Below are positions 44,249 to 53,624 of a stretch of 64,000 bases of DNA, in pieces. Source of the stretch: Desulfallas thermosapovorans DSM 6562 (GTDB lineage Bacteria > Bacillota > Desulfotomaculia > Desulfotomaculales > Desulfallaceae); assembly GCF_008124625.1 (NCBI RefSeq), contig NZ_VNHM01000013.1:1-64000 (forward strand). The letters run 5' to 3'. Position 1 is the stretch's first letter, and each line of letters starts with the position of its first letter. Made by a program: the position numbers and the translations under genes. A model generated the notes under the pieces. That model saw only the letters and a list, made by a program, of their open reading frames with translations, had not been told where the DNA came from and did no database searches.

Positions 44249-46033
44249 GTGTTAAAATTCAAGCATTTAAGATGGAAGTTTACCGTCACCTGTGTCGGTC
44301 TGGTGATACTCTCCATGCTGGTCCTGGGGGTTTACCTGCTGCATTCCCTGGAGAAATACTATTATCATAATTTGGAGAACAAATTAACAACCCAGGGTAA
44401 ATTAATATCCCGCCATGTTGAGGGTATGACCGGAGGCTTGAATCTGCCCGTAATGGAAAGAATGGTGGAACAGTTCAGCAGCGATGTTAACGCCCGGGTA
44501 ACCATCATTGATGCAAAGGGCGTTGTGCTGGGGGATTCCGAAGAAGATGCCGGGCAGATGGAGAACCACCTGACCAGGCCGGAGGTGCAGCAGGCCCTGG
44601 CCGGGGGAACCGGTATGGCAATTCGTTACAGCAGCACCTTGAACAGTGATATGATGTACGTGGCCGTGCCCGTTATGGCCGGTGGTGAAACAACCGGCTT
44701 TGTGCGCCTTGCGGTTTCCCTGGCGGCAACCAGGCAGGCCTTGTTTAACCTGTGGTCGGCGGTGCTGCTGGCTATTTTGCTGGCTGTATTGATAACGTTG
44801 CCGGTAACCCTGACCCTGGGTAAAAAGGTAACCCAACCGCTGGAATCCCTCATTGTCTTTGCCAGGCGTATTTCCGGCGGTGATTACGACCACCGGGTCA
44901 GCATCAAGAGCAGTGACGAAATCGGGGAGCTGGCCGGCACTCTGGATGATATGGCCGCAACCATTAAGGAGCAGGTGCGCCAGGTTACCGAGGGTAAAAA
45001 TAAACTGGAAGCGGTACTGGCCAGCATGACCAGCGGTGTCATTTTTGTCGACAATAAAGGCCAAATAAACCTTGTCAACCCGGCTGCGGAGAATTTTCTT
45101 GCTTTCATGACACCCGGGGGAGCGGGTATACCCCATACCGCTTCTGTTCGACACCCGGAGCTATCCGCGGCAATAGACGAGGCCCTAAAGACAGGCAGGA
45201 TTGTGGAACGACAAATTAAAATACTTGTTCCCCGGGAAACTGTCCTTGAGGTGATCATATCTCCCTTTTTAGGTGAAGAAGGACAATTAAACGGGGTTGT
45301 GGCTGTGCTACACGATATTACCCGTATCAGGAAGCTGGAAAAAATACGCACGGAATTTGTCGATAACGTTTCCCACGAGTTGAAAACACCGGTTACGGCC
45401 ATCAAAGGGTTCACCGAGACGCTCCTGGACGGGGCCATGCACCAGGAAGAGACCTGCCGGGAGTTTATAGAAATTATTGACCATGAAGCCGGGCGATTGA
45501 GCCGGCTGATTCAAGATTTACTGGACCTGTCCAGAATTGAGTATAACCGGGTGCAGGCCCGGTTTGAAATAATTAACCTTGTGCCGGTTATTCACCAGAC
45601 CGTACTTAAACTGCGGGGATACGCGGAGAATAAGGGATTGGAGTTAATCCTGGATCTGCCCGGAAAGGACGTGCCGGTTCGGGTGGACAGGGATATGATT
45701 GAACAAGTATTATTAAACCTTGTTGACAACGCCGTGAAGTATACACCGCCCCGGGGCCGGGTCAAAATAGAGCTTGCTGAAGCAGCAAACCAGGTTACCG
45801 TGTGGGTGCGGGATACCGGTGCCGGTATACCCCAGGAGGATTTGGACCGGGTTTTTGAAAGGTTTTACCGGGTGGACAAAACCAGGAGCCGCGCTCTGGG
45901 GGGAACCGGTTTGGGGCTCAGTATCGTTAAACATATTATCGATTTGCACGGGGGTACCGTGGGGGTTTATAGCACACCGGGCATTGGTTCCAACTTTTAT
46001 TTTACGCTGCCCAGGGGGGCAGATAAAAAGTAG
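44249..46033 (+). CDS. phoR: Phosphate sensor histidine kinase PhoR
   Basis: A 594-residue membrane kinase. TM1 about 10-31, an extracytoplasmic sensor domain, TM2 about 166-187, HAMP, a PAS domain, then HisKA with the phospho-acceptor His near 376 (NVSHELKTPVTAIKGF), and the ATPase domain (NLVDNAVKYTPPRG, DTGAGIP, GTGLGLSIVKHI). GTG 44249 is 9 bp after phoB. The gene order with pst genes opposite supports phosphate sensing. Confidence 0.93.
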   Translation: MLKFKHLRWKFTVTCVGLVILSMLVLGVYLLHSLEKYYYHNLENKLTTQGKLISRHVEGMTGGLNLPVMERMVEQFSSDVNARVTIIDAKGVVLGDSEEDAGQMENHLTRPEVQQALAGGTGMAIRYSSTLNSDMMYVAVPVMAGGETTGFVRLAVSLAATRQALFNLWSAVLLAILLAVLITLPVTLTLGKKVTQPLESLIVFARRISGGDYDHRVSIKSSDEIGELAGTLDDMAATIKEQVRQVTEGKNKLEAVLASMTSGVIFVDNKGQINLVNPAAENFLAFMTPGGAGIPHTASVRHPELSAAIDEALKTGRIVERQIKILVPRETVLEVIISPFLGEEGQLNGVVAVLHDITRIRKLEKIRTEFVDNVSHELKTPVTAIKGFTETLLDGAMHQEETCREFIEIIDHEAGRLSRLIQDLLDLSRIEYNRVQARFEIINLVPVIHQTVLKLRGYAENKGLELILDLPGKDVPVRVDRDMIEQVLLNLVDNAVKYTPPRGRVKIELAEAANQVTVWVRDTGAGIPQEDLDRVFERFYRVDKTRSRALGGTGLGLSIVKHIIDLHGGTVGVYSTPGIGSNFYFTLPRGADKK

Positions 46034-46056
46034 ACAGGTAGCTGGATTGAATAAGT

Positions 46057-46090
46057 AAGAGGCGGCTTGGGAAAGAAAAGCCTGCCTCTT
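46057..46090. terminator. Shared terminator between phoR and pstS
   Basis: AAGAGGCGGCTT (46057-46068) pairs with AAGCCTGCCTCTT (46078-46090), one unpaired base, flanked by A-rich and T-rich sides. Suits both converging transcripts. Confidence 0.75.
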
Positions 46091-46188
46091 ATTGTATTTA
46101 TTCTGACCTTGCCGGTGCGGCATGTTGCCCGGGACAAAAGCTGTAGATTTCTTACAGGTCATTTGTACCGGTAACCTGCCTGTATTAT

Positions 46189-47064
46189 TTATTTTACGGG
46201 AATGTAGCCGGCTTCCTCAACTATGGCCTGCCCTTCGGCACTGAACCCGTAATCCAGGTAAGCTTTGGCAACGCCCCGGGCTTCACCGGCGGTATACATG
46301 TTCAGGTTCCGTACGATGGGATACTCCTTGCTCTTGGCGGTTTCCAGGGTAGGTTCTACGGGGCTGCCGTCTTCAGCACTTACAGGCACTGCTTTAACGG
46401 AGCTGTTTACAAAGGCCAAACCGCAGTAACCGATGGCTGTTTCCTCCTGGGCAATAGAATTGACCATGGCGGCGTTGGAAGCAGTTTTCCGGGCGCCGGC
46501 AGCAAATTCTTCATTTTCAAGGACATGCTCCTTGAAAAATTCGTATGTGCCGGAGCTGCTGTCCCTGGTATAAACCAAAATTTCCGCGTCGTCACCGCCC
46601 ACGTCCTTCCAGTTGGTGATCTTGCCGGTAAAGATATCCTTTAACTGGGCCAGGCTGAGGGTTTTTACGGGGTTGTCCGGGTGAATGATCACAGCCAGGG
46701 CATCATAGCCCACCACATATTCCTTAACTTCACCGTCAATTTGTTCCCTTTCCGAGTCTTTGATTTCCCGGGAGGCCATGGCAATTTCCGTGGTGCCGTT
46801 TATTAGCGCTGCAATTCCGTTACCCGAGCCCGTGCCCGAGATAATCACTTCAGCTTCCGGGTGAATTTCATGAAATGCTTCTGCCCAACCCTGAGCAATG
46901 GGGGTTACTGTGGTGGAGCCGTTTATCTGTAAAGAACCGCTTAAGGCCGCATCGTTTTGCTGTACATTTCCTGCATTGCTTCCGCCGCCGCAGCCGGATG
47001 CCATAGCCGCCGCCAGTATCAAAACCACCAGTAACCAGGACGCGCGTAACAGTTTTTTAAACAT
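46189..47064 (-). CDS. pstS: Phosphate-binding lipoprotein PstS
   Basis: A 291-residue phosphate-binding protein with a lipoprotein signal (FKKLLRASWLLVVLILAAA, lipobox MASGC). Mature motifs INGSTTVTPIAQGWAEAF, SGTGSGNGIAAL, and TRDSSSGTYEFF hold the phosphate ligands. It is last in the minus-strand series pstC-pstA-pstB-phoU-pstS, separated from phoU by 125 bp, whereas pstS usually comes first. It may have its own promoter (TATATT at about 47111-47116 on the minus strand). Confidence 0.93.
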   Translation of the reverse strand: MFKKLLRASWLLVVLILAAAMASGCGGGSNAGNVQQNDAALSGSLQINGSTTVTPIAQGWAEAFHEIHPEAEVIISGTGSGNGIAALINGTTEIAMASREIKDSEREQIDGEVKEYVVGYDALAVIIHPDNPVKTLSLAQLKDIFTGKITNWKDVGGDDAEILVYTRDSSSGTYEFFKEHVLENEEFAAGARKTASNAAMVNSIAQEETAIGYCGLAFVNSSVKAVPVSAEDGSPVEPTLETAKSKEYPIVRNLNMYTAGEARGVAKAYLDYGFSAEGQAIVEEAGYIPVK

Positions 47065-47189
47065 GCTGATCTCTCCCCTTTTCTTTTTTACTAAACTTTC
47101 TTTTAATCAATATAGCAGACAGTTTTTTAGCGGGATTAAAGTATTTGTAAATTAAGTAAATCTAAGGTTAAAGTTTATGGGGCAACGTT

Positions 47190-47849
47190 TTAGGATTCAT
47201 TTAGTTCAAGTCGTTCCCCGGTAATCATATAGATAATCCATTCGCTTAAATTGGTGGCATGGTCGCCGATACGTTCCAGGTACCTGGCAATGAACAAAAG
47301 GTAGGTGGCCTGTTTAACATTCCCTGGGTCCCTGGTCATCAGTTCAACCAGTTCATTGAATACTTTATGATACAGAATATTGATCTCATGATCGTGCATG
47401 GCGGCCTTAAGGGCCAGGTTGCGGTCCTGGTTCACGTAGGCGGTTAAATTCTCCCTTACCATTTGCATGGCCAGCTCCGCCATGCGCGGCACATCCACCA
47501 GCGGCTTGATAAATGGTTCGCTGCCCAGCTGCAGAACAACCTTGCCGATGTTGCAGGCGTAATCGCCCATTCTTTCCAGGTCGGTGTTGATTTTCAGTGC
47601 GGTGCCGATAAACCTGAGGTCCCGGGCCATGGGCTGCTGCAGTGCCAGCAGTGATAGGCACCTGCTCTCAATGGCCAGTTCCAGGCGATCAATTTTTTCG
47701 TCGTCCATAACCACTTTTTCCGCCAGGTCCAAATCCTGGTGTTTTAAAGCCACCACCGCCATATCAATGGCGTTTTCAACCAGTTTGCCCATTTGCAGTA
47801 TATCGTTTCTTAAATTGCTTAACTGTTCTTGAAAAGATTCCCTTGCCAT
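47190..47849 (-). CDS. phoU: Phosphate transport regulator PhoU
   Basis: A 219-residue all-helical protein with two PhoU repeats: DILQMGKLVENAIDMAV with DLAEKVVMDDEKIDRLE, and later MAELAMQMVRENLTAYVN with HDHEINILYHKV, and the family ending ARYLERIGDHATNLSEWI. It passes the Pst transport state to PhoR and keeps Pho genes off in phosphate. Located 15 bp after pstB. Confidence 0.95.
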   Translation of the reverse strand: MARESFQEQLSNLRNDILQMGKLVENAIDMAVVALKHQDLDLAEKVVMDDEKIDRLELAIESRCLSLLALQQPMARDLRFIGTALKINTDLERMGDYACNIGKVVLQLGSEPFIKPLVDVPRMAELAMQMVRENLTAYVNQDRNLALKAAMHDHEINILYHKVFNELVELMTRDPGNVKQATYLLFIARYLERIGDHATNLSEWIIYMITGERLELNES

Positions 47850-47864
47850 GCCGAAAGTCTCCTT

Positions 47865-48620
47865 TTAGCCGAACCTGCCGGTAATATAGTCTTCGGTGTG
47901 CTTTACCCGCGGGGCGGTAAATATGGTATTGGTCATGCCATATTCAATTAGCTCGCCGTTAAGGAAAAAACCTGTAAAATCAGAGACCCGCGCCGCCTGC
48001 TGCATATTATGGGTAACAATGACTATGGTATAATTCTCTTTTAACTGGTGGATCAGATCTTCCAGTTTAGCGGTGGAAATAGGGTCCAGGGCCGAGGCGG
48101 GCTCATCCATCAGTATTACCTGCGGGTCCACTGCCAGAACCCTGGCGATCACCAGCCTTTGCTGCTGTCCTCCGGATAACCCCAGGGCTGGTTTGTGCAG
48201 CCGGTCCTTTACCTCATCCCAGAGGGCGGCTGCCCGCAAGCTGTTTTCCACGATTTCATTTAAGGTGTTTTTGTTTTTATGGCCGTGAATACGCGGGCCG
48301 TAGGCTATGTTATCGTAAACGGACATGGGGAAAGGATTGGGTTTTTGAAAAACCATACCGATTTTTTTGCGTAATTCCACCGGGTCTACCCCGGCGGCAT
48401 AAATGCTATTACCGTCCAGCAACACTTCTCCCTCTATTCTGGTGCCGTCAATGACATCATTCATCCGGTTCAAGGTGCGTAAAAAGGTGGATTTGCCGCA
48501 ACCCGAGGGGCCGATTAAAGCTGTGACCTTGTTTTCCTTAATTGGCAGGCTGACATTAATTAAAGCTTGAAATTCTTTGTAATACAGGTTAAGGTTTCTG
48601 GTTTCCATTTTATTGCCCAT
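47865..48620 (-). CDS. pstB: Phosphate ABC transporter ATPase PstB
   Basis: A 251-residue ATPase: Walker [13 protein letters not shown], then LNRMNDVI, Q-loop [18 protein letters not shown], signature LSGGQQQRL, Walker [13 protein letters not shown], His switch [14 protein letters not shown]. The [14 protein letters not shown] ending is typical of PstB. ATG 48620 is used; ATG 48608 is also possible. Confidence 0.96.
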   Translation of the reverse strand: MGNKMETRNLNLYYKEFQALINVSLPIKENKVTALIGPSGCGKSTFLRTLNRMNDVIDGTRIEGEVLLDGNSIYAAGVDPVELRKKIGMVFQKPNPFPMSVYDNIAYGPRIHGHKNKNTLNEIVENSLRAAALWDEVKDRLHKPALGLSGGQQQRLVIARVLAVDPQVILMDEPASALDPISTAKLEDLIHQLKENYTIVIVTHNMQQAARVSDFTGFFLNGELIEYGMTNTIFTAPRVKHTEDYITGRFG

Positions 48621-48648
48621 GTAATTTAATCACCCTTTAACATTTTCA

Positions 48649-49497
48649 TTACCGCATTCGTTTCAGCCTCATTCTTGTGCGGATGGCCACCGCCACCAGA
48701 TTCATGGCACCCACCATGGCCAGAAGAACCAGTGCGGCCCCGAAGGCCATATGCTGGGATACATTGGGCACTTCCGTGGATATGGCATAAAGGTGGTACG
48801 GCAGCGCCATCACCTGGTCATATATTGAACCGGGCAATCCGGGGGTGTAAATCACCGCCGCGGTAAACATAATGGGCGCTGTTTCCCCCGCCGCACGGCC
48901 GATACCTAAAATGGTGCCGGTGAGTATGGAGGGTAAGGCTGTGGGCAGCACCACCCGGCGCACCGTCTGCCACCGGGTGGCCCCCAGGGCCAGGCTGGCA
49001 TGCCGGTAATCGTCCGGAACCGCCCGCAGTGCTTCCTCGGCGGTGGAAATAATTACGGGCAGGGTTAAAATGCCCAGGGTGAGGGCACCGGCAGCCAGGG
49101 ATTGCCCCAGGCCCAGCGCCAGCACGAACATGCCCATACCGAACAGCCCGTACACCACCGAGGGTACCCCGGCCAGGTTGATAATGGCTATCCTGACCAG
49201 CCGGGTGAAAAGGTTTTCCCGGGCATATTCCACAAGGTAAATCGCGGTACCGATGCCCAGGGGCAGTGCCACCAGCACGGTTCCTGTAGTAAGGGCCAAA
49301 GTGCCGGCAATGGCCGGAAAAATCCCGCCCTCGGTGAGAAATTTGCGCGGTGGCTGGGTTAAAAATTCCCAGGTCAGGGCGGGCCAGCCTTTCCAAACCA
49401 AATACCCATTAATGGCCACCACCGGAATTATGGCCAGAAAAGTCAACGCCGCCAGTGCCCCGAAACCTGCCTTTTCCTTTAACCGTTTGCTCATCAT
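48649..49497 (-). CDS. pstA: Phosphate ABC transporter permease PstA
   Basis: A 282-residue permease with six hydrophobic segments and the docking loop ALRAVPDDYRHASLALGATRWQTV. GIGRAAGETAPIMFTA and LPYHLYAIST are PstA marks. It starts within the last 4 bp of pstC (ATGA overlap), so the pair is translationally coupled. Confidence 0.95.
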   Translation of the reverse strand: MMSKRLKEKAGFGALAALTFLAIIPVVAINGYLVWKGWPALTWEFLTQPPRKFLTEGGIFPAIAGTLALTTGTVLVALPLGIGTAIYLVEYARENLFTRLVRIAIINLAGVPSVVYGLFGMGMFVLALGLGQSLAAGALTLGILTLPVIISTAEEALRAVPDDYRHASLALGATRWQTVRRVVLPTALPSILTGTILGIGRAAGETAPIMFTAAVIYTPGLPGSIYDQVMALPYHLYAISTEVPNVSQHMAFGAALVLLAMVGAMNLVAVAIRTRMRLKRMR

Positions 49498-50393
49498 GAT
49501 GAAGCGCCCCTTTTATGCATTGAAGTTTTGGCAAAGATTAAATCAGTTATTAAATTGATTACAAAGGTAATGGTGAATAATATTATGCCCAGCCCGAACA
49601 AAGCCTGGTAGTGCAGGCCCCCCCGGACCGTTTCGCCCATTTCCGCGGCTATGTCCGCAGTTATGGTGCGCACCGGGTCAAATATGGAATGGGGGATAAT
49701 CATGGCGTTACCGGCCACCATCAATACCGCCATGGTTTCACCGATGGCCCGGCCCAGGCCCAGCATGGAGGCGGCCAGTAATCCCGAGCGGGCGCCGGGC
49801 AGCACGATTTTGACCGTGGTTTCCCACCGGGTGGCCCCCAGGGCCAGGGAAGCCTCCCGGTATTCACGGGGCACCGCATCCAGTGCATCCTCTGATATGC
49901 TTACCACCGTGGGCAGTGCCATGATGGCCAGCACCAGTGATGCGGTAAAGGCCGAAAGGGCGCTGGGCAGGTTAAAAAGGTCCTTGATCAAGGGGGCCAG
50001 CACCGTTAATCCCAAAAAACCGTAAACCACCGAGGGGATGCCGGCAAGCAGCTCGATGATGGCCTTGGAAATCTCCCGGACGTTGCGGGGTGCCACTTCG
50101 GCCAGGTATACCGCTATGCCGATACCGGCCGGTATGGCTATCATGCCGGCCCCCAGTGTCACCACGATGGAGCCGGCAATCATGGGCAGCGCCCCGAAGG
50201 AAGGCGGGTCCGAAGCGGGCAGCCATGTGGTGCCAAAGACAAAATCCAGCACCCCGGTGTGGGTAAAAACACCGATACCCTCCCGGAACAGCAAGAAAAA
50301 GATGAGCAGGAGTATCAATATGGATGTTCCTGCGGTTAAGCCCAGTAGATATTTAATGCCCTTTTCGTAGTACTGGAGTAAACTTGTCCTCAT
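49494..50393 (-). CDS. pstC: Phosphate ABC transporter permease PstC
   Basis: A 299-residue permease with six hydrophobic segments, GIPSVVYGFLGL, docking loop ALDAVPREYREASLALGATRWETTV and GLGRAIGETMAVLMVAGN. First gene of the minus-strand pst operon. Confidence 0.95.
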   Translation of the reverse strand: MRTSLLQYYEKGIKYLLGLTAGTSILILLLIFFLLFREGIGVFTHTGVLDFVFGTTWLPASDPPSFGALPMIAGSIVVTLGAGMIAIPAGIGIAVYLAEVAPRNVREISKAIIELLAGIPSVVYGFLGLTVLAPLIKDLFNLPSALSAFTASLVLAIMALPTVVSISEDALDAVPREYREASLALGATRWETTVKIVLPGARSGLLAASMLGLGRAIGETMAVLMVAGNAMIIPHSIFDPVRTITADIAAEMGETVRGGLHYQALFGLGIILFTITFVINLITDLIFAKTSMHKRGASS

Positions 50394-50797
50394 CGGGGAA
50401 CCTCCAAACCAGATGTGTATTCCTCCCGGCCCTGGCCGCCTGTGCCTGTTGCCGGTTCTTTATTACTTTAGCAAACCATTATTAAGGGCACATGGACGGT
50501 TTGTAAGTTTTGTAAACCTGTCATTTAATTTTCATTAAACCTGCTTTAGCCGGTATAACCAGTGGCGGTTTTCTTTATTGGGGTGCGATTATATATTGGT
50601 CTAGATATGCAATGCATTTAACTGTGATATTGGAGATATCATGGAAGTCGTTTATGAGACGGACAGACAGTTCAAAGAGGGTAATTAAATTGAAAGAGAG
50701 TGGGGGGCTTGGGTACGTTAATAAATGGAATGTGCACTCATAACACCAAAACCCCTGTACCAAGTTTTACATGGCTTCGGGGGTTCTGGTAGTAAAG
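50394..50797. other. pstC upstream region
   Basis: No convincing gene. CTGTCAT (50518-50524) and TTTTCAT (50529-50535) repeat at 11 bp, as in Pho boxes, but lie in reverse orientation to pstC, so this is only a weak PhoB-site candidate. Near 50750-50790 AACCCC and GGGGTT can pair and may end the small gene that follows. Confidence 0.35.
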
Positions 50798-51067
50798 CTA
50801 GACTGCTCTCAAATCTGTTACTTTTAAGTCTATTTGGTAACCGAGGCGATTCAAGTAGCTTCGACAATCTTCCCAGGTGATGCCGAATGCTTTTACGTCG
50901 GCAAGGCCCAAACGACTGGTAATATCTTTTAGGTTTTCGTAATCTTTTTCGTCAAAATCAGCCTCCATCATGGAATTTTCGGCCCAATCTATAAGTTCGG
51001 CCTGAGTGATACGATGATTAAGATAATCAATGATTTTTTGGGCTATATGCTTGCGTGTAATAATCAT
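50798..51067 (-). CDS. Conserved small protein of unknown function
   Basis: An 89-residue acidic, helical protein (for example LIDWAENSMMEADFDEKDYE and ITWEDCRSYLNRLGY). ATG 51067 follows AAGGAG on the minus strand and overlaps the stop of the tiny gene upstream (ATGA), so the two are translationally coupled. I recall similar unnamed proteins in thermophilic Firmicutes. A toxin-antitoxin or small regulatory pair is possible, but no such domain is recognised. Confidence 0.7.
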   Translation of the reverse strand: MIITRKHIAQKIIDYLNHRITQAELIDWAENSMMEADFDEKDYENLKDITSRLGLADVKAFGITWEDCRSYLNRLGYQIDLKVTDLRAV

Positions 51068-51168
51068 TTCGTTTCTCCTTTTACTTCGTAAAAATATCGG
51101 CGGCCACCATTGGGAGGATTGATCCGGGAACCAAACTTCTTCTCATTTTCTTTACGTTTTTGGGACAT
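51064..51168 (-). CDS. 34-residue basic peptide gene coupled to the gene at 50798
   Basis: Reads MSQKRKENEKKFGSRINPPN then GGRRYFYEVKGETK. It starts at ATG 51168 (minus strand) behind AGAGG and ends in ATGA, sharing 4 bp with the next start. Strongly basic with glycine/proline turn, so it may bind nucleic acid. Too short for routine gene calling. The coupling to the downstream gene is the main support. Confidence 0.6.
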   Translation of the reverse strand: MSQKRKENEKKFGSRINPPNGGRRYFYEVKGETK

Positions 51169-51502
51169 GCTAAAAACCTCTTGTTTTTAGTGATTATATC
51201 TAGTGCGGTGATCTCTGTCAATAATAACCATTTATGCAAATATCTATGGCTGTACCACCAATTAATTCAACTGTCTTTTTGGTTGCCAAGTCAGCGGTAT
51301 AAATGGATGCTGCTGTTTCTTTTTAAGTGGGGGTGGGGCGCTCCAAAAGAGCGGGAGTTGCCTTTAACCGGCTCGGTTTAATGCCGGGTTTTTTATATTG
51401 CAGTTCCTGTACCAATTCTTCTTTATTGCGCAAGGGCACTGGTTTTTGATAAAATTGGCATAGTTCTTGGTAGCGATATAATGGAAAAGAGGGGAACTGC
51501 CG
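51169..51502. other. Spacer before coaX with terminator
   Basis: CCGGC (51368-51372) pairs with GCCGG (51383-51387) and is followed by GTTTTTTA, a plausible terminator on the plus strand; GCGCTC-CAAAA-GAGCG lies just before it. No gene ends here, so these could form a leader. Nothing else is seen. Confidence 0.4.
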
Positions 51503-52273
51503 GTGATACTGGTATTTGATGTGGGTAACACTAATATTGTGCTGGGTGTTTTTAAAGGACGGGAACTGGTGGAAAACTGGCGGCTGTCATCTGCCCGGCA
51601 CCGTACTGCTGATGAGTACGGGATGTTGTTGAAAGATCTGTTTGAAACGTCCGAGGTTTCCATGGGTGATATCAGGGCTGGCGTTTTATCTTCGGTGGTG
51701 CCGACTATAAATCCGGTGCTGGAGCAAACCTGCCAGAGATACTTCGGAATTGTCCCCCATACGGTGGGGCCCGGTACTAAAACCGGAATGCCCATCAAAT
51801 ATGAGAACCCCCGGGAGGTGGGGGCGGACCGCATTGTCAATGCCGTGGCAGGTTATGACAAGTACGGTGGCCCATTGATCATCGTGGATTTTGGTACTGC
51901 CACCACCTTTTGTGTCATATCGGCCAAAGGAGAGTACCTGGGCGGAGCCATTGCCCCCGGTATTGGCATATCCACCGAAGCCTTGTTTGCCCGGGCCGCC
52001 AAACTGCCCCGGGTGGAACTGGTCAAACCTCCTTCAGTAATAGGCAAGAACACGGTGAACAGCATGCAGTCCGGCATATTATACGGTTTCGTGGGACAAG
52101 TTAACGAGATTGTGCGCCGGATTAAAGATGAAACCGGCGGCAACCCCCTGGTGATAGCCACCGGTGGCCTGGCCGAGTTGATTGCCAGCGAAACGCCCGC
52201 CATTGACCGGGTGGACAGGGATTTAACCTTATACGGGCTGCGCATTATATACGAGCGCAACTGTTTGCGCTAA
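51503..52273 (+). CDS. coaX: Type III pantothenate kinase CoaX
   Basis: A 256-residue kinase for the first step of CoA synthesis. Motifs: [15 protein letters not shown] (phosphate 1), [34 protein letters not shown] (phosphate 2), [11 protein letters not shown] and [17 protein letters not shown] 51503 follows GAGGGGAA. It complements panC-panD in the same window. Confidence 0.95.
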   Translation: MILVFDVGNTNIVLGVFKGRELVENWRLSSARHRTADEYGMLLKDLFETSEVSMGDIRAGVLSSVVPTINPVLEQTCQRYFGIVPHTVGPGTKTGMPIKYENPREVGADRIVNAVAGYDKYGGPLIIVDFGTATTFCVISAKGEYLGGAIAPGIGISTEALFARAAKLPRVELVKPPSVIGKNTVNSMQSGILYGFVGQVNEIVRRIKDETGGNPLVIATGGLAELIASETPAIDRVDRDLTLYGLRIIYERNCLR

Positions 52274-52308
52274 GCCGCATTTTACTTTTGCCTTGGTGCC
52301 GCAGCTTT

Positions 52309-52403
52309 GGCGCCGGGTGTTGAAAGCCTGAAAGAAATTCTTTCACGACGTTTGGTACCCCGGAAAGGCACGCATATAATGTTGAAAGTCTTCGACTTTC
52401 AAC
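52309..52403 (+). repeat. Dispersed intergenic repeat, copy 4, with terminal hairpin
   Basis: GGCGCCGGGTGTTGAAAG, GAAAGAAATTCTTTC, ACGACGTTTGGTACCCCGG and AAAGGCACGCATATAA match the reverse of copies 1 and 3. It ends in a perfect hairpin GTTGAAAGTC-TTC-GACTTTCAAC (52381-52403). Confidence 0.8.
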
Positions 52404-52510
52404 ATTGCAACGCCCGGCAGACACCACCTGAGGCCGGTACCAGGTGGGTATGCAAAATCACGCTGGATGGTTTACGAGTGCTTAGCTGGTGAGTATTAAA
52501 TGTTATTATC

Positions 52511-53557
52511 ATGAGGATGAAGAACTTGGGTGAAAAGTTGACTTTATCAAACACTCAGCAACCAGTCCATTTTAAAATAGGCCATGTTCCCATCGCCAAT
52601 CCCGTGGTGGCGGCGCCCATGGCGGGGGTGACCGACCGGCCTTTTAGAATACTGGCTGCCGAACATGGCTGCGGCCTGGTTTATACTGAGATGATCAGTG
52701 ACCAGGCCCTTATTTACGGTAACCCCAAAACCAATATTTTGCTGGATTGCAGCGGTGAAAAGGGGCCCATATCCGTGCAGATATTCGGCAGCCAGGTGGA
52801 ATACATGGTCCGGGCGGCGGAGATTGTGGCGGGCCGGGGGGCGGATATTATTGATATTAACATGGGCTGTCCCACCCCCAAAATAGTGAAAAACGGTGAA
52901 GGTGCGGCGCTGATGCGCAATCCCGAACTGGCGGCCCGTATTGTGGCGGCGGTGGTGGACCGGGTGGACTGCCCGGTGACAGTGAAAATGCGCAAGGGCT
53001 GGGATGCCTCATCGGTAAACGCGGTGGAATTTGCCCGGCTGGTGGTGCGGGCCGGGGCATCCGCGGTGGCGGTGCACGGCCGCACCCGGGAGCAGTTTTA
53101 CAGCGGTGAGGCCGACTGGGATATTATCCGGCAGGTGCGGGAGGCTGTGGATGTGCCGGTAATCGGCAACGGGGACGTGCGCACCCCCCGGGATGCGGAG
53201 CGCATGCTGCGGCAAACGGGCTGCCAGGCCGTGATGATCGGCCGGGCGGCTGCAGGCAATCCCTGGATCTTCAGCCGTACCTTGCATTATTTGGCCACCG
53301 GCCAGCTACTGCCCGAGCCCACCCCCCAAATGCGGCGGGAAACTGCCATCCGGCATTATAAGCTGCTGGTGGAGACCAAGGGGGAGGACATGGCCAACCG
53401 GCAGATGCGCAAGCACCTGGCCTGGTATACCAGGGGACTGCGCGGAGCGGCCGCCCTGCGGGCGCGGATTAACCAGGGCTGCAGTTATAAGTTTTACACC
53501 GAGGAGTTTTGGGAACTATTACAACTGGAGCAATGTATGAAGTCCCACCCAAAATAG
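52511..53557 (+). CDS. dusB: tRNA-dihydrouridine synthase DusB
   Basis: A 348-residue FMN enzyme reducing uridine in tRNA. Motifs: VVAAPMAGVTDRPFR, CGLVYTEMIS, DINMGCPTPKIVKNGEGAAL with the catalytic Cys, VTVKMRKGW, VHGRTREQFYSGEADW, IGNGDVRTP, MIGRAAAGNPWIF. Several starts are possible (52511, 52517, GTG 52529); none has a strong ribosome site. AAGTCCCACC / GGTGGGACTT (53540-53568) forms a 10-bp stem over its stop codon. Confidence 0.94.
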   Translation: MRMKNLGEKLTLSNTQQPVHFKIGHVPIANPVVAAPMAGVTDRPFRILAAEHGCGLVYTEMISDQALIYGNPKTNILLDCSGEKGPISVQIFGSQVEYMVRAAEIVAGRGADIIDINMGCPTPKIVKNGEGAALMRNPELAARIVAAVVDRVDCPVTVKMRKGWDASSVNAVEFARLVVRAGASAVAVHGRTREQFYSGEADWDIIRQVREAVDVPVIGNGDVRTPRDAERMLRQTGCQAVMIGRAAAGNPWIFSRTLHYLATGQLLPEPTPQMRRETAIRHYKLLVETKGEDMANRQMRKHLAWYTRGLRGAAALRARINQGCSYKFYTEEFWELLQLEQCMKSHPK

Positions 53558-53624
53558 CGGTGGGACTTGAAAGGGTAAAAGCACCAAATATTTGATACTA
53601 TCTAACACAGGATTTTTTTGTCTT

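Noticed and set aside
50518-50535. Firm Pho box for pstC
   Set aside because: The 11-bp repeat is imperfect and reversed relative to pstC, so it is kept only as a weak candidate in the spacer entry.
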